NCBI RefSeq assembly: GCF_023702635.1
Contig: NZ_CP098455.1
Span: 2,604,001-2,668,000 of the forward strand
Length of the DNA: 64,000 bases
Source: Spongiibacter taiwanensis
GTDB lineage: Bacteria > Pseudomonadota > Gammaproteobacteria > Pseudomonadales > Spongiibacteraceae
Direction of reading: 5' to 3'
This document shows, piece by piece, positions 62,795 to 64,000 of the stretch. Position 1 is the first letter of the stretch. The number at the start of each line of letters is the position of its first letter. Under the pieces are notes generated by a model. That model had not been told where the DNA came from and made no database searches. It worked only from the letters and a program-made list of their open reading frames with translations. A program made the position numbers and the translations under genes.

Positions 62795-63649
62795 TTATTG
62801 GCCGACTTTCTGCAGCACGCGCAAATGGGCCGATACCGTGACCGCTAGCCAGGGAATTTGTTGCATGCGGTGTCTGGCAACCTGGCTGCTGCGGAAGAAG
62901 TGAGGCGTCATTAAGAGCAGCGCTTGGAGCTGCTCCTGAGATAGCCTGGCGCTGCGGTAGTGAACCTGCTGCTCGGCGACCAATTGCCAGCCATCGGTCA
63001 GCGCGTGTTCTAACGACGGCGGTGGAGAGCGGCGAATTTCCGGATACAGCATCTGGCGCAGCTCGAGCAAATGATCCTCGCCGGCGTCGAGCAGCACAAT
63101 CGCCCCGCCGGGCTTTACTACTCGCTGAAATTCGCCAAACACCGGAAAGCCAAAATTGCACAGCAGCAGATCCTGGCTCGCCCTGGGAAAGGGCAATTGC
63201 CGGTTGCTGGCCACCACCCCTTCAAAGCCGGGGTGACGACTGCGACAAACGCGCACCGCCCACTTGGAGATATCCAGACCGCAGGCCGTGACGGCCCGGG
63301 TGTCGGTCAGCGCCTGGCACAATTGTTCCAGGTAATAGCCATCGCCACACCCGGCGTCGAGAATCGCAATGTCGCCCTCAGCGGGTAGCAGGCCGAGGCA
63401 CAGTTCGGTCTGGGCGCGGGCCAGTGGCTGGTACACACCGCTGTCGAGAAAGGCCCTGCGAGCGGTGACCATCTCGCGGCTGTCGCCGGGATCTTTTGAA
63501 CGCTTGCTCTGTACGGGCAGCAGGTGCACATAACCCTGGCGGGCAATATCAAAGCTGTGGCCGGCGCTGCAAACCCAGCGGCGGGTTTCACGGCTGAGGG
63601 CCTGGTGGCATAGCGGGCAGAGCAGATTGGTCAGGGTGCGATAGGGCAT
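62795..63649 (-). CDS. rlmA: 23S rRNA (guanine-N1)-methyltransferase, RlmA-like
   Basis: A 284-aa SAM-dependent methyltransferase. An N-terminal zinc ribbon (LCPLCHQALSRETRRWVCSA with GHSFD) is followed by QGYVHLLP, then the SAM site DAGCGDGYYLEQL and the motif IV-like LLCNFGFPV. This is the layout of RlmA, which methylates G745 of 23S rRNA in Gram-negatives. A tail near residue 240 has LLMTPHFFRSS, also seen in RlmA. It is a single gene. Confidence 0.92.
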   Translation of the reverse strand: MPYRTLTNLLCPLCHQALSRETRRWVCSAGHSFDIARQGYVHLLPVQSKRSKDPGDSREMVTARRAFLDSGVYQPLARAQTELCLGLLPAEGDIAILDAGCGDGYYLEQLCQALTDTRAVTACGLDISKWAVRVCRSRHPGFEGVVASNRQLPFPRASQDLLLCNFGFPVFGEFQRVVKPGGAIVLLDAGEDHLLELRQMLYPEIRRSPPPSLEHALTDGWQLVAEQQVHYRSARLSQEQLQALLLMTPHFFRSSQVARHRMQQIPWLAVTVSAHLRVLQKVGQ

Positions 63650-63767
63650 GTTCGGCTGAGTTTGGGTGTTATTTTTGGCGAGTCAGCGGCGGATTATTAC
63701 CCGCTACCGTCGAGCTGAACAGTGTGCATTACCGAAATGGGCATAAAAAGATGAAAGGGCTGGTGAT

Positions 63768-63801
63768 AAACTATATGCAACCAAATGGTTGCATATAGTT
63801 T
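63768..63801. promoter_or_regulatory. Perfect 15-bp inverted repeat, likely operator of the SRPBCC gene
   Basis: AAACTATATGCAACC (63768-63782) and GGTTGCATATAGTTT (63787-63801) are perfect inverted copies with a four-base AAAT spacer, 71 bp before the SRPBCC start. SRPBCC (AHSA1) genes are often paired with ArsR-type repressors that bind such sites. The repressor gene would lie beyond the window. Confidence 0.65.
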
Positions 63802-63872
63802 GATGGCATGGTTCACTGTCCTCATCGACATCCCCTCCGCCAACCAAACTATCAATGACAGGACTGACCGCC

Positions 63873-64000
63873 ATGCAAGACGCAATCGTTCGAGAAATAT
63901 CAATCAATGCCTCAAAGGAACGGATTTACGAGGCGATCAGTCATCCCGAGCAGGTAACCAAGTGGTTTCCTGACACCGTTGAGGGCGACTACACCGTTGG
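63873..64000 (+). CDS. SRPBCC (AHSA1-type) domain protein, N-terminal fragment
   Basis: The plus strand is open from ATG 63873 to the window edge, 42 codons. The fragment begins MQDAIVREISINASKERIYE with AISHPEQVTKWFPD, the first strand-helix part of the Bet v1-like AHSA1 fold (VREIxIxAxxExVWxAlTxPexltxWF). Such small hydrophobic-pocket proteins are commonly adjacent to an ArsR regulator. The role is unknown. The perfect palindrome upstream is probably its operator. Confidence 0.8.
   Translation, partial: MQDAIVREISINASKERIYEAISHPEQVTKWFPDTVEGDYTV

Overview
The window looks like a chromosome segment of a marine gammaproteobacterium. The evidence is a GC-rich base composition, AGGAGG-type ribosome sites, an enterobacterial-like GlmS, a GlrK/QseG/GlrR-type operon, YqcC, DinG and RlmA. 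A wax ester synthase, leucine dehydrogenase, an mxd-like exopolysaccharide operon and an HvfA-type RiPP precursor would fit the Cellvibrionales/Spongiibacteraceae area, but that placement is inferred from gene content only. I see no prophage, CRISPR array, rRNA operon or transposase gene. Two short non-coding inverted-repeat elements are present.

Left part (1-22 kb). A small biosynthetic locus enters from the left edge: a partial amidohydrolase, a single-module adenylation/carrier/thioesterase protein and, next to it, a phosphopantetheinyl transferase. Then come a divergent CorA/CNNM magnesium pair, a zinc alcohol dehydrogenase, a large MscS-family channel, an isoquinoline 1-oxidoreductase-like pair (iorA, iorB), a secreted protein of unknown function, a flavin-type oxidase, two paralogous unknown proteins of about 300 aa, a TetR regulator, a leucine-type dehydrogenase and a YdeP-like molybdoenzyme.

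Middle part (22-45 kb). An initiator tRNA-Met with its terminator precedes, all on the minus strand, glmS, a secreted GH18-like protein, glrK, a qseG-like lipoprotein gene and glrR. A sigma-54-type promoter lies upstream of glmS, suggesting direct control of amino-sugar synthesis by GlrR. Next is an exopolysaccharide locus: a TolC-like outer-membrane protein, a TackOD1/degenerate-GGDEF protein, a family 2 glycosyltransferase and an HlyD-type adaptor, preceded by another sigma-54-like element. An unknown secreted protein and a SqdB-class V aminotransferase fusion follow; the fusion's stop codon lies inside a MITE-like repeat. An acyltransferase, DinG helicase and YqcC come after.

Right part (45-64 kb). 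A FixJ-type regulator is divergent from a Cache hybrid kinase and a FixL-like receiver-kinase. After a YgjP-like metalloprotease and an acyltransferase comes a compact HvfA locus: an EGKCG/ESKCG-repeat metallophore precursor divergent from a DoxX-like (HvfX) gene, an ECF sigma factor and a zinc-finger anti-sigma factor. The two divergent promoters share a TGTAAC-16 bp-C(G/A)TC layout. The expected MNIO (DUF692) and HvfC genes are absent, and a 270-bp inverted-repeat element lies directly beyond the precursor. The window ends with a MoxR-DUF58-DUF4381-BatA-BatB/C-BatD operon, a wax ester synthase, RlmA and a partial SRPBCC gene preceded by a perfect operator-like palindrome.
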